From Rhodospirillales bacterium (GTDB lineage: Bacteria > Pseudomonadota > Alphaproteobacteria > Rhodospirillales > Rhodospirillaceae): 64,000 nt of DNA. Positions 19,000 to 27,807 of this stretch are shown here, piece by piece. The DNA is taken from assembly GCA_028281845.1 (NCBI GenBank), contig JANQJD010000008.1, forward strand, positions 248,001 through 312,000, given 5' to 3'. The notes under the pieces are model-generated. The model was not told the DNA's origin, did no database searches, and saw only the letters and a program-made list of their open reading frames with translations. Each line of letters starts with the position of its first letter. Positions within the stretch are counted from its first letter, which is position 1. The position numbers and the translations under genes are program-made.

Positions 19000-19843
19000 T
19001 GATGGAACCGTTTCCCTCTGGAGGGACTTTCTGTGTGCAGAGTCGAGAACTCTTAAAATTTTTCTCTCGATGAGAGGCCTCCTGTCTGTCCTCTCTCCCA
19101 AACAGCGCGATATATTCCAGATTTTTTCTCACTAACGCTGGTGCCCCTGTGCAGCACACATGCCGATTCAGACATATGACATGATCCGTGGCCCCCATGA
19201 CGAGATGCAGGTCATGGGAGACCAGCAGTACGCCATAGCCATGCTGGTCACGCAATCGACCAATCAGCGCATAAAGCTCCCCCTGTCCGCCAATGTCCAC
19301 GCTTTGCGCCGGCTCGTCTAGAACCAGTAGGTCGGGATCGCCCAGCAAAGCGCGCGCTAGCAAGACGCGCTGCATCTCACCACCAGAAAGTCGCTGCATA
19401 GGTTTATCCAAAAGACGTGTAATGGCCAGTTCCTCCAGCACGTGCCCAACCAGACGCCTCTCCGGGACGAGACCAAGAAATCGCTGTACTGTCAGTGGCA
19501 GTGTTGGATCAACGTGCAGGCGTTGCGGAACGTACCCAATCCGCAAACCTGCCCGTCTTCTGACAACACCAGAGTTAGCTGCTGTCAAGCCTAAGAGAAC
19601 CCTGAGCAGGGTAGTCTTCCCTGCCCCGTTAGGCCCGATGACTGTAACAACACGGCCTGCCTGCACGACGATATCAACTTTTTCAAGCACGACCGTATGG
19701 CCAAAGCGGACCATGAGGCCGTATCCCTCTAGAAGTATCAGGGGGGGGGCGTTCAAAAATTCATCCTTTCTACCCCAATAACCCATTACCTCAATAACCC
19801 AGTTTTCCGTAATCTTACTCACGCTCTTGTCTACGCTCCTCAC
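18992..19843 (-). CDS. znuC: Zinc ABC transporter ATP-binding protein ZnuC
   Basis: This 283-residue ATPase energises the importer formed with ZnuB. It shows Walker [10 protein letters not shown], the signature [16 protein letters not shown] and Walker [13 protein letters not shown], then the H-loop VSHDLHLV. The listed GTG start has no clear ribosome site; a GTG seven codons in or an ATG at codon 20 are alternatives, so the first 20 residues are doubtful. The C-terminal 35 residues beyond the usual domain end are basic and polar. It lies divergent from znuA, across 285 bases that must hold both promoters. No Zur box is obvious to the eye. Confidence 0.92.
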   Translation of the reverse strand: MRSVDKSVSKITENWVIEVMGYWGRKDEFLNAPPLILLEGYGLMVRFGHTVVLEKVDIVVQAGRVVTVIGPNGAGKTTLLRVLLGLTAANSGVVRRRAGLRIGYVPQRLHVDPTLPLTVQRFLGLVPERRLVGHVLEELAITRLLDKPMQRLSGGEMQRVLLARALLGDPDLLVLDEPAQSVDIGGQGELYALIGRLRDQHGYGVLLVSHDLHLVMGATDHVICLNRHVCCTGAPALVRKNLEYIALFGREDRQEASHREKNFKSSRLCTQKVPPEGNGSING

Positions 19844-20128
19844 TCAGGACTGCGTCTGGGTGAACAGGAAGGTTCCGATGCGATCGCTCAGATTCTGCGA
19901 GGAGCAAAACGGTGGCCATACTGTTGCAACCAGGCGCTACGACGCCGGGGTGTGGAGGGCGAGTCGGCGCAGCACGCGCCAGAACATGATGTGGTTGTGC
20001 TGCGATCTCACACATCTGCCATACAAAAATTATTATTGCCTCTGATCGCTCTTGCCGTCACACAGCTTTGCATTATAGCTTACTTGGATTGGGAGACTGG
20101 AGGAAAAGGCATTGCTGGAGGAAGAGCA

Positions 20129-21265
20129 ATGAAACACGGAGCCGGGGATAGCATCACGAGCATGGGACCCGTGAGCGTCTCTGTTGAAAGAAAAATTCTG
20201 CTCAAATTGTCAATACATTTAAGACATTACTTAATAATAGTTTTTTATCTATTTTTTCCTTCTTTTGTTGTAGCTGAAACATCACCTCGAGTAGTGGTGA
20301 GTATTGCCCCGATCCAGGCCCTTGTTGCCGGGGTCATGGCTGGCGCCGGTGAACCTAGACTGCTAGTGCCCGGCGGAACATCACCGCATGTCTACGCCTT
20401 GCGCCCATCGGATGCCTTCGCTTTAAGGGCAGCGCAGGTTGTTGTACTGATCGATCCGACATTTGAAACTTTCTTAAGCAAACCTCTTGCAACTTTAGCA
20501 GCAGGCCAGGCGCGTGTGGTGCATGTCGCTGAGATTCCTGGTATGCGGAAATATCCAGCGCGTGATTCGTGGCTGCTAAACGAGCAAGCGACAGAACCGG
20601 CAATAGAAGATAGTAGAAACGAATCGTATGCTCATCTCGTGCAGCATGTCCATGGCAGAAAGGGTCCATTCGATCCTCATTTATGGCTTGATCCAGAAAA
20701 TGCCCGTCACATCGTGACAGCAGTCGCTGGGGTCCTCGCAGAAGTCGATCCTGTTCACACAGCCACCTACCATCGCAATGCGAGAATGATCGATAGAGAT
20801 CTCGTTGCCTTGGACGAGGCCTTACGCCGTGAACTCGCCCCTGTCACACGACAACCATTTATAGTTTTTCACGATGCGTATCAGTATCTCGAGGTCCACT
20901 ATGGACTCAACGCTGTTGGCGCAGCAACAGTGACCCCGGAACGCGCCCCTGGGATTCGTCGTTTATCCGCGCTGCGGGAACGTATCCGAACACTGGGCGT
21001 CGTCTGTGTTTTCCATGAACCGCAGTTTCCACCAAAGATCCTTGAAACAATCGTTGCTGGGACAAACGTCCGTGTAGGGATGCTCGATCCACTCGGGTCA
21101 CCTGGCCAGTATGCGGAGTATGTGAAAATGATGAAGGCTAACGCCCGTGCTCTGCGCGCCTGCCTCGCGCCTGAACTGGCACAGGAGACAGCACAGGAGA
21201 CAGCGCCAAAAAAGAATGGGTCAACCATAGATCAGGAAACCAGGCAACATGTCCAATCTCGCTAG
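20129..21265 (+). CDS. znuA: Zinc ABC transporter substrate-binding protein ZnuA
   Basis: This roughly 378-residue periplasmic protein has a signal peptide around residues 24-49 (IIVFYLFFPSFVVA) and the cluster A-I fold of metal-binding proteins. Likely zinc ligands lie in GTSPHVYAL, HVHGRKGPFDPHLWLD and FHDAYQYLEVHYG; the loop before the second His has few histidines compared with many ZnuA proteins. GGAGGA six bases before the ATG at 20129 fixes the start, although the frame is open 59 codons further and includes another hydrophobic stretch. The C terminus carries a duplicated AQETAQET. hisI overlaps its 3' end by 17 bases. Confidence 0.93.
   Translation: MKHGAGDSITSMGPVSVSVERKILLKLSIHLRHYLIIVFYLFFPSFVVAETSPRVVVSIAPIQALVAGVMAGAGEPRLLVPGGTSPHVYALRPSDAFALRAAQVVVLIDPTFETFLSKPLATLAAGQARVVHVAEIPGMRKYPARDSWLLNEQATEPAIEDSRNESYAHLVQHVHGRKGPFDPHLWLDPENARHIVTAVAGVLAEVDPVHTATYHRNARMIDRDLVALDEALRRELAPVTRQPFIVFHDAYQYLEVHYGLNAVGAATVTPERAPGIRRLSALRERIRTLGVVCVFHEPQFPPKILETIVAGTNVRVGMLDPLGSPGQYAEYVKMMKANARALRACLAPELAQETAQETAPKKNGSTIDQETRQHVQSR
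21179..21202. repeat. 12-bp in-frame tandem duplication in znuA
   Basis: GCACAGGAGACA is repeated exactly at 21179-21190 and 21191-21202. It encodes AQETAQET in the C-terminal tail of ZnuA, beyond the conserved fold, so the insertion would be tolerated. Confidence 0.93.
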
Positions 21266-21641
21266 GGTGCTGGACTCCATCACATTTGACGATAGCGGTC
21301 TGGTGCCTGCCATTGCCCAGCAGCATGATGGTGGGGAGGTGCTTATGATGGCGTGGATGAACCGCGAGGCCGTGGTAGAAACACTCACTTTCGGTCTTGT
21401 ATGTTACTGGTCACGCTCTCGTAAGAGGCTCTGGCGTAAGGGTGAGCAATCAGGACAGGTTCAGATTCTGAAAGAATTTCGCATAGATTGTGATGGGGAT
21501 ACAATTTTACTTCTTGTAGATCAAACTGGTGTCGCCTGCCATACAGGAAGACGGAGTTGTTTTCATCGTGCCGCGCGTGATGGTATCTTGATTACAATCG
21601 CAGGAGTCCAGAAAGACCCAGCGGGGCTGTACGGGCAATAG
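21249..21641 (+). CDS. hisI: Phosphoribosyl-AMP cyclohydrolase HisI
   Basis: HisI opens the adenine ring of phosphoribosyl-AMP in the third step of histidine synthesis. This is the single-domain form (130 residues) without the HisE pyrophosphatase domain. The metal-binding set is visible: D80, D82 and D84 in RIDCDGDT, and C97 and C104 in GVACHTGRRSCFHR. The gene overlaps znuA by 17 bases and ends nine bases before the convergent tRNA-Ala. hisG and hisD lie 18 kb away, so the pathway is scattered. Confidence 0.95.
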   Translation: MSNLARVLDSITFDDSGLVPAIAQQHDGGEVLMMAWMNREAVVETLTFGLVCYWSRSRKRLWRKGEQSGQVQILKEFRIDCDGDTILLLVDQTGVACHTGRRSCFHRAARDGILITIAGVQKDPAGLYGQ

Positions 21642-21649
21642 CAAAGAGT

Positions 21650-21725
21650 TGGTGGAGCTGAGGGGGATCGAACCCCTGGCCTCTACAATGCCATTGTAGC
21701 GCTCTCCCGACTGAGCTACAGCCCC
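21650..21725 (-). tRNA. tRNA-Ala, anticodon GGC
   Basis: The 76-base minus-strand sequence folds as a full cloverleaf. The acceptor stem pairs GGGGCTG with CAGCTCC (one G-U), followed by A and an encoded CCA. The D arm contains GTAGCTCAGTCGGGAGAGC. The anticodon arm CTACA-ATGGCAT-TGTAG gives anticodon GGC. The T arm is CAGGGGTTCGATCCCCCT-like. TIGR02300, tRNA-Ala and aroA are often close in alphaproteobacteria. Confidence 0.97.
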
Positions 21726-21749
21726 TGTCGTTCCAAAAAAACCTCCAAT

Positions 21750-21781
21750 AATGCCAATAATGGAGAATGCCAATAATGGAG
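21750..21781. repeat. 16-bp perfect tandem duplication near tRNA-Ala
   Basis: AATGCCAATAATGGAG is repeated at 21750-21765 and 21766-21781, followed by a partial nine-base repeat of GCTATGGAG. It lies upstream of the tRNA-Ala 5' end. Confidence 0.93.
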
Positions 21782-21881
21782 GCTATGGAGGCTATCTGGA
21801 TTTTTATTCTACAGTCAAGAAAAGTCAACGACTCCGAAATTTTCGGAATGCGGCCTTTTGCAAATGCAAACGTCACGATCC

Positions 21882-22271
21882 TCAGCGTTCCATGACCTCG
21901 GCCATATCGTCATCATCTGCACCTAAATCCGATGCGTCTTCCATGAGGGGATTCCCTGTCTCTTCATCATCCGCGTCTCTGAGCGCCTCTTCATCCCCTT
22001 CCGATTCTATCGCCCCATTGATAGGAGGAAGAGGGACGGATGATTGTGTCCTCACGGGGATATTCCTCTCAATGTTATCATTTGTATTAATTGTAATAAT
22101 TTCTTTTATTATCTTTTTAATAGAGCTTTGTCGCTGCGCACGGAATGATGTCTCGGGTGCGATGAAGCTGCTGTTGCACCTGGGGCAACGAATTGGATTG
22201 CGTTGCAGGTCGTAAAAATGGGAATCACAATTCAAGCAGGTTCTCTTAGTACCCCACTCCGGTTTCGCCAC
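21882..22271 (-). CDS. TIGR02300 (FYDLN acid) zinc-ribbon protein
   Basis: This 129-residue protein has an N-terminal zinc ribbon (C12, C15, C29, C32) around the family signature, here HFYDLQRNPI rather than the usual FYDLN. A long acidic tail follows (for example GADDDDMAEV). The family is largely confined to alphaproteobacteria and has no known function. The start is the GTG at 22271 with GGAGG eight bases upstream, giving the standard MAKPEWGTKR N terminus. It is divergent from aroA and next to tRNA-Ala, as in many relatives. Confidence 0.92.
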   Translation of the reverse strand: MAKPEWGTKRTCLNCDSHFYDLQRNPIRCPRCNSSFIAPETSFRAQRQSSIKKIIKEIITINTNDNIERNIPVRTQSSVPLPPINGAIESEGDEEALRDADDEETGNPLMEDASDLGADDDDMAEVMER

Positions 22272-22459
22272 CCGTCTTTCCTCCCATGAACCCATGAATG
22301 TCCGGCCACGGCCATGTGGCATGTTCTGTTTGATCTGTCAAAAGGTAAAGCGAACCCTCTGGTCGGAAAGTCCACACCGCTCATTCCATCCCGTGCTACC
22401 TATCGTGCCACAGCAATGAGCGTTTCGTGTCATCCTGAGCCAACCAAAGGAATCCAGAC

Positions 22460-23803
22460 TTGACTACATCCCTCACCTCTTCACACGTTCATCATTTTAG
22501 CGGCACTTTGCATGTACCTGGTGACAAGTCGATCTCACACAGAGCCCTGATGCTCGGGACATTGGCCGTAGGGGAAACTATTATCACTGGCTTGCTTGAG
22601 AGCGCAGACGTCTTTCGCACAGTCACTGCTATGCGGGCTTTAGGGGCGCATGTAAAACGTGTGGCACCTACATGCTGGCGTTTATACGGGCGTGGCATTG
22701 GTGGTCTGGCAGAACCAGTGGATGTTCTGGATATGGGGAACGCTGGTACAGGTGTCCGACTCCTGATGGGCCTCCTTGCCACCCATCCTGTGACATGCGT
22801 ACTGACAGGGGATGCGAGTCTCCGGACAAGACCAATGAAACGTGTGATAGAACCTCTGCACCGCATCGGTGCTCTGTTTCTGGCTCGTGCTAACGGCTCT
22901 TTACCACTCGCCATGTCTGGCACTCCCTCTCCGATTCCCATCGTCCATATGCTGGAAGTAGCTTCGGCACAGGTGAAATCGGCTGTACTCTTAGCTGGTC
23001 TCAACATTCCAGGCACCACGACGATCATTGAAAAACAATTAACACGAGATCACACTGAACGAATGTTGCAAGGATTTGGTGCAACACTTGTCGTGACAGA
23101 GAACCCCGCGAGGGAACGGACCATTACTCTCACTGGCCAGCCTGAAATCAGTGGGCGAGTGATAGTCGTTCCGGCGGACCCTTCTTCGGCCGCTTTTTTA
23201 ACGGTTGCAGCCATACTTGTCCCTGGCGCAACAGTGACTCTCGTCGGTGTTTGTACAAATCCTCTACGCTCTGGACTCTATGACACTCTGTTGGAAATGG
23301 GAGCGCAGGTGGAGAAGCGCAATGCTCGAGTCAGCAGTGAGAGCAGTGATGAGCCAGTCGCGGACCTTGTGGTCAGGCATGGACCGCTGATGGGCATTCA
23401 TGTCCCCGCAACCAGAGTTCCGAGCATGATCGATGAATATCCTGTTCTCGCCATCGCTGCGGCCTGTGCGAACGGAACAACAAAATTACATGGTTTAATG
23501 GAATTACGGGTAAAGGAAAGCGATCGCCTGACAGCCGTTGCTCGCGGTCTCTCTGCATGCGGGAGCCGTGTTGATGTACAGGGCGATACCCTTATCATCC
23601 ATGGTGACGGTCGCCCGCCGCTTGGCGGGGCCCGTGTGAACGCCGATTTTGACCACCGTATTGCCATGGCTTTCCTCGTCCTGGGAATGGTCACGCAGGA
23701 ACCGGTGACCGTAGAGGGTGCTGAGTCTGCTATTGCCACTAGCTTTCCCAATTTCGTGCCTCTCATGAACGGAGCTGGGGCCTGTATCTCGGGAGAATCT
23801 TGA
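22460..23803 (+). CDS. aroA: 3-phosphoshikimate 1-carboxyvinyltransferase (EPSP synthase)
   Basis: AroA joins shikimate-3-phosphate and phosphoenolpyruvate in the aromatic pathway. The 447-residue protein has GDKSISHRALML, the PEP-loop GNAGTGVRLLMG, the VPSMIDEYPVLAIAAA catalytic segment and RVKESDRL. In the PEP loop glycine is kept where tolerant class II enzymes have alanine. A TTG start is used, with AAAGGA eight bases upstream. cmk and rpsA usually follow directly in alphaproteobacteria, but here they lie 11 kb away. Confidence 0.96.
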   Translation: MTTSLTSSHVHHFSGTLHVPGDKSISHRALMLGTLAVGETIITGLLESADVFRTVTAMRALGAHVKRVAPTCWRLYGRGIGGLAEPVDVLDMGNAGTGVRLLMGLLATHPVTCVLTGDASLRTRPMKRVIEPLHRIGALFLARANGSLPLAMSGTPSPIPIVHMLEVASAQVKSAVLLAGLNIPGTTTIIEKQLTRDHTERMLQGFGATLVVTENPARERTITLTGQPEISGRVIVVPADPSSAAFLTVAAILVPGATVTLVGVCTNPLRSGLYDTLLEMGAQVEKRNARVSSESSDEPVADLVVRHGPLMGIHVPATRVPSMIDEYPVLAIAAACANGTTKLHGLMELRVKESDRLTAVARGLSACGSRVDVQGDTLIIHGDGRPPLGGARVNADFDHRIAMAFLVLGMVTQEPVTVEGAESAIATSFPNFVPLMNGAGACISGES

Positions 23804-23963
23804 TCCTAAAATCTTTCACCATCACGCTCTTGCATACGCTATCCCTGGCCTCCAGTCAGCTGGTTAAGCAGAGAGAAGCAGAGAGTCAGCAGAGAGGGGA
23901 CCACTTTCTTCGTCCTGACGAGGGCTCTTGCTGCTTGATTCCACAGATAATAGATTTTTCCGG

Positions 23964-26033
23964 ATGTCAGATATGACGAGTCAATATTCCGCCTCTGTCT
24001 GTCCGCACGACTGTCCAGGCACGTGTGCGCTTGTTGTTGAACAGCTGTCAAACCGTCGAGTCGGGCGTATCCGTGGCGCCGCCCATCACCCTTATACAGA
24101 GGGCATCATTTGTGGCAAGGTAGCGCGCTATGCAGAGCGTCTCTATCATCCTGATAGGATCCTCACGCCTTTACTTCGTATTGGAAAGAAAGGAGCAGGT
24201 TCTTTTGAAAAAATAGGGTGGGATGATGCATTAAATATAGTAAAAAATGCATTTTATAGTGCACAAAAACGTTTTGGAAGAGAGACTCTTTGGCCATATT
24301 CTTACGGTGGTACAATGGGATTGGTACAACGGGGCGCGATCCATCGTTTGCGCCATCTGGCTGGCGGCTCTTATCAAAAGGCCACTATCTGTGCGACCAT
24401 TGGTCGTGCAGGCTGGTTAGCGGGCGTTGGGGCTCAGATCGGTCCTGATCCGCGCGAGATGCCTGACTCTGATTTGATTATCTTCTGGGGTATGAATCCG
24501 ATCGTCACTCATATCAATGCTTGGTCGCATGCCATGAAAGCTCGCAAGCTGAGAAATGCTCTCATCGTAGTCATTGATCCCTATCGGACAGCCAGTGCGG
24601 AGGGCGCCGACTATCACTTGCCTCTGCGGCCAGGAACAGATGGTGCCCTTGCTTGTGCGGTGATGCATATTCTCTTCCGCGACGGTTTCGCAGATCAGGA
24701 GTACCTAGCCCGCTACACAGATGTGCCTGCGGCGCTCGAACGCCATGTCGCAGCACGTTCATCAGCATGGGCAGCAGCTCTCACCGGTCTGACTCCTGAA
24801 GTCATTGAATCTTTTGCCGCCTTGTATGGCCGTACGCCACGCAGTTTTATTCGCTTTGGCTATGGCATGACGCGATCCCGCAATGGCGCTGTCGCGCTGC
24901 ATGCGGCTTCCTGCCTTCCCGCAGTGACTGGCGCATGGCGTCATCGTGGAGGAGGGGCACTCTTATCGACCTCCGATCATTTTCGTCTCGATACGACTCT
25001 GATAGAGGCCACGGAGGCCCGTGATCCCACAGTACGCACCTTAGATATGTCACAGATTGGCAGAGTGCTGATAGGCGAGGAATCAGCTCTTTCTGGGGGC
25101 AAATCCGTTACAGCGATGATCGTACAAAATGCGAATCCAGCTGTGACTGCGCCAGAAAGTGTGCTCGTTCATAAAGGATTAGCACGTGAGGATCTTTTTT
25201 TGTGCGTTCACGAACAATTCATGACGGACACGGCCAGATTCGCTGATGTGGTTCTACCGGCGACCACCTTTCTGGAGCATGACGACCTCTACACGTCCTA
25301 TGGCCATACCTTTCTACAAGTCTCCAGGGCCGTCATCCAGCCAATTGGGGAGGCGCGTAGCAATCATGATGTTATCAACGCTCTCCTGCAACGGCTGGGC
25401 AGTGACCATGCGAGCCTTGCCTTAGATGCCTGGAGCTCAGTTGAGCGAGTGCTGGCTCATTCTGGTATGCCATCTGCCACTGCCCTGCAAACACACGGCT
25501 GGCTCGATTGCGCTAAACCATTTGCAGAACAGCATTTTCTTACAGGGTTTCCCCAGTCCGATGGGCGGTTCCACTTCGCACCCGCATGGACCCTCGATAC
25601 CTCTGAGACTTCCCATTTACCCTTACCTGCTCTGCCAGACCATCTTCCTCTGATAGAAGAGGCAGATTCAGCACATCCTTTCCGTCTCATCACAGCACCG
25701 GCACGTCACTTTCTCAATTCGACATTTGCCGAATCACCCACTGCAAGGCAACACCATGTTCGGCCAACAGTTCTGATTCACCCTGAAGACTGCAGAGCGA
25801 CTGGCATTACAGATGGTGCTGTGATCCACATCGGGAATCGACGTGGAATAGTAACTTTGCACGCACGATCGTCGATGTTAGTCCAACGTGGAATTGTTGT
25901 AGTAGAAAGTATATGGCCTACCGGTGATTTCATTAACTGTTCTGGTATTAATACATTGACAGGCGCTGATTCTGTCCCTCCGGCAGGAGGAGCGGCTTTT
26001 CATGATACAGCTGTCTGGATACGCCCGGCATGA
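23964..26033 (+). CDS. Molybdopterin oxidoreductase family protein
   Basis: This 690-residue protein belongs to the DMSO reductase superfamily. A [4Fe-4S] site is formed by C13, C17, C21 and C50 (CPHDCPGTC and GIICGKV). The FWGMNPIVTH and VIDPYRTASA segments bind the bis-MGD cofactor, and the C-terminal 110 residues form the usual molydopterin-binding barrel (HPEDCRATGITDGAVIHIG). C143 in KATICATIG is a possible Mo ligand. There is no Tat signal, so it is likely cytoplasmic. The substrate is unknown; formate, thiosulfate and others are all possible. The start at 23964 lacks a clear ribosome site; a TTG at 23928 is the alternative. No partner subunit is adjacent. Confidence 0.87.
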   Translation: MSDMTSQYSASVCPHDCPGTCALVVEQLSNRRVGRIRGAAHHPYTEGIICGKVARYAERLYHPDRILTPLLRIGKKGAGSFEKIGWDDALNIVKNAFYSAQKRFGRETLWPYSYGGTMGLVQRGAIHRLRHLAGGSYQKATICATIGRAGWLAGVGAQIGPDPREMPDSDLIIFWGMNPIVTHINAWSHAMKARKLRNALIVVIDPYRTASAEGADYHLPLRPGTDGALACAVMHILFRDGFADQEYLARYTDVPAALERHVAARSSAWAAALTGLTPEVIESFAALYGRTPRSFIRFGYGMTRSRNGAVALHAASCLPAVTGAWRHRGGGALLSTSDHFRLDTTLIEATEARDPTVRTLDMSQIGRVLIGEESALSGGKSVTAMIVQNANPAVTAPESVLVHKGLAREDLFLCVHEQFMTDTARFADVVLPATTFLEHDDLYTSYGHTFLQVSRAVIQPIGEARSNHDVINALLQRLGSDHASLALDAWSSVERVLAHSGMPSATALQTHGWLDCAKPFAEQHFLTGFPQSDGRFHFAPAWTLDTSETSHLPLPALPDHLPLIEEADSAHPFRLITAPARHFLNSTFAESPTARQHHVRPTVLIHPEDCRATGITDGAVIHIGNRRGIVTLHARSSMLVQRGIVVVESIWPTGDFINCSGINTLTGADSVPPAGGAAFHDTAVWIRPA

Positions 26034-26047
26034 ATGAAGGAAAGTCC

Positions 26048-26875
26048 ATGGGAACACAGGGGGCTTATATCATTGTTGTCGGCAACGAAAAGGGCGGTAC
26101 GGGGAAGTCGACCATTGCCATGCATGTCATGGTCAATCTGATGAACAGGGGTTTACGCGTTGGTTCCATTGACCTCGATGCCCGCCAGGCCACGTTAACC
26201 CGTTACGTTGAAAATAGACAACTCTTCATCACACGGCAGCACATGAATCTGCCCATGCCCGTACATGAGTCTGTTGTTGCAAGTGATCCCTATGCGACGG
26301 GTATGGCTCTGGAAGAAGACCTGCAACGTCTTGATGACTGTGTCAACCGCATGCGGGCTGTTTGTGATATCCTCCTCATAGATACTCCAGGGAGTGATCA
26401 TTACTTGTCGAGACTGGGGCACACCTATGCGGACACCCTCTTAACACCCCTGAACGATAGTCTGATTGACCTTGACGTATTGGCCCGTGTCAACCCTGAG
26501 ACGATGCGAGTCCGTTGTCCGAGCTACTATTCTGAAATGATATGGCAGATACGGAAGCAACGTGCAATAGATGATGGCGCAAGCATTTCTTGGGTTGTAA
26601 TGCGCAACCGTCTCTCTCAAATTAATACACGTAATAAAAGAGATATTGATAATATTCTCATAGAACTTGCCCCAAGAATAGGATTTCACCTCGCTGCAGG
26701 CCTCTCTGAACGTGTCATCTACAGAGAGATGTTCTTGCGGGGCCTCACATTACTGGATTTACGAGAGGGGGGGGCTGGTGTCTCCCTGAACATGTCACAT
26801 GTGGCCGCGCGGCAAGAACTGCGTGCTCTGGTCCAAGCGCTCGGTTTGCCTCTTCAAACCCAGAGAACAACTTAA
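26048..26875 (+). CDS. mipZ: Division-plane positioning ATPase MipZ
   Basis: MipZ forms a gradient from the ParB-marked poles and blocks FtsZ assembly away from midcell. The 275-residue protein follows Caulobacter MipZ closely: YIIVVGNEKGGTGKSTIA (K15 and K20), IDLDARQATLTRYVENR, LLIDTPGSD, LLTPLNDSLIDLDVL, IWQIRKQRA and VIYREMFLRGLTLLDL. The start at 26048 has AAGGAA about six bases upstream. It begins 14 bases after the oxidoreductase gene and could share its transcript, although no functional link is known. parB is not in the window. Confidence 0.95.
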   Translation: MGTQGAYIIVVGNEKGGTGKSTIAMHVMVNLMNRGLRVGSIDLDARQATLTRYVENRQLFITRQHMNLPMPVHESVVASDPYATGMALEEDLQRLDDCVNRMRAVCDILLIDTPGSDHYLSRLGHTYADTLLTPLNDSLIDLDVLARVNPETMRVRCPSYYSEMIWQIRKQRAIDDGASISWVVMRNRLSQINTRNKRDIDNILIELAPRIGFHLAAGLSERVIYREMFLRGLTLLDLREGGAGVSLNMSHVAARQELRALVQALGLPLQTQRTT

Positions 26876-27053
26876 AGAAATAATACTGATGACAGCACAC
26901 GCTTTTTTGCGCAGAGGAGGGTGGTGGTGCCAAAAGCACACGAGCAGGCCCGTCCCTCTGCGGCAGAGTCATTCTGAAGCGCGGGAAAGCCTCTAGAGGC
27001 TCTACGACTCTTGTCATGAGACAAGTTCTTCCTTCCGGCAGTCCTTCCATCAT

Positions 27054-27761
27054 TCAATAGGTACGTAGTAATCCGACTAACACACCTTGTACCTTGACCC
27101 TGTCAGGGCAGAAGATACGAGTTTCATATTTGCCGTTGGCAGGTTCAAGGGCAATAGAGGCACCCTTGCGACGCAGACGTTTCAAGGTCACTTCTCTGCC
27201 GTCCACCAACGAGACAACAATGGCACCGTTCTCCGCCCTTTCGCAACGCCGAATCAGCACTGTATCGCCGTCGAGAATCCCAGCCTCGACCATGGAGTCT
27301 CCCTCAACAATCAGAGCGTAATACTCGTCATCCCGACCAATCATGCCAGCAGGAACCTCAACAAGGGTCGATGTCTTCCGGAGAGTTTCAATGGACGTTC
27401 CAGTTGTGATTCCACAGTATAGCGGTAGCTGTACCGCTCCGACAGAAACAGCTGCCCTTGCACCATGCAAAGTAGAACAAAAATTATTCAATGTCACTTG
27501 AGCTGCGAAAGCCGTTGGGGTCGGAGCCCTAGACGATTCTTCCAAATTTTCTGGTAAACGCAGCACTTCTAGTGCTCTAGCGCGATGTGGTAACCGCCGA
27601 ATGAATCCCCTTTCTTCCAGACCGGTGAGAAGACGGTGGATACCTGACTTACTTTTCAGACGGAGGGCATCCTTCATCTCATCAAAAGATGGCGAGACAC
27701 CTGCAGATTTGAGACGACTATCGATGAATGTCAGCAGTTCATATTGTTTTTGAGTCAGCAT
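27054..27761 (-). CDS. lexA: SOS repressor LexA with unusual cleavage dipeptide
   Basis: LexA represses DNA-damage genes until RecA triggers its self-cleavage. The 235-residue protein has the winged-helix domain (about 1-65; SPSFDEMKDAL, SKSGIHRLLTGLEERG) and the peptidase domain with S156 (EGDSMVEAG) and K194. The bond normally cut, Ala-Gly, reads T120-G121 here (CGITTGTSIETL). The gene starts at 27761 with GAGGAG six bases upstream; the frame is open 20 codons further, overlapping moeA. No GTTC-N7-GTTC box is seen in the 46-base gap to moeA, so the promoter may lie further upstream. moeA-lexA order is usual in alphaproteobacteria. Confidence 0.93.
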   Translation of the reverse strand: MLTQKQYELLTFIDSRLKSAGVSPSFDEMKDALRLKSKSGIHRLLTGLEERGFIRRLPHRARALEVLRLPENLEESSRAPTPTAFAAQVTLNNFCSTLHGARAAVSVGAVQLPLYCGITTGTSIETLRKTSTLVEVPAGMIGRDDEYYALIVEGDSMVEAGILDGDTVLIRRCERAENGAIVVSLVDGREVTLKRLRRKGASIALEPANGKYETRIFCPDRVKVQGVLVGLLRTY

Positions 27762-27807
27762 CGCGCGCTCCTCGTTGCGCCTCTTCGCGCCTCTTCTTGT
27801 TTTGTTT

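Noticed and set aside
19844..20128. Zur operator between znuC and znuA
   Set aside because: Zinc control is expected, but no palindrome resembling known alphaproteobacterial Zur sites was visible.
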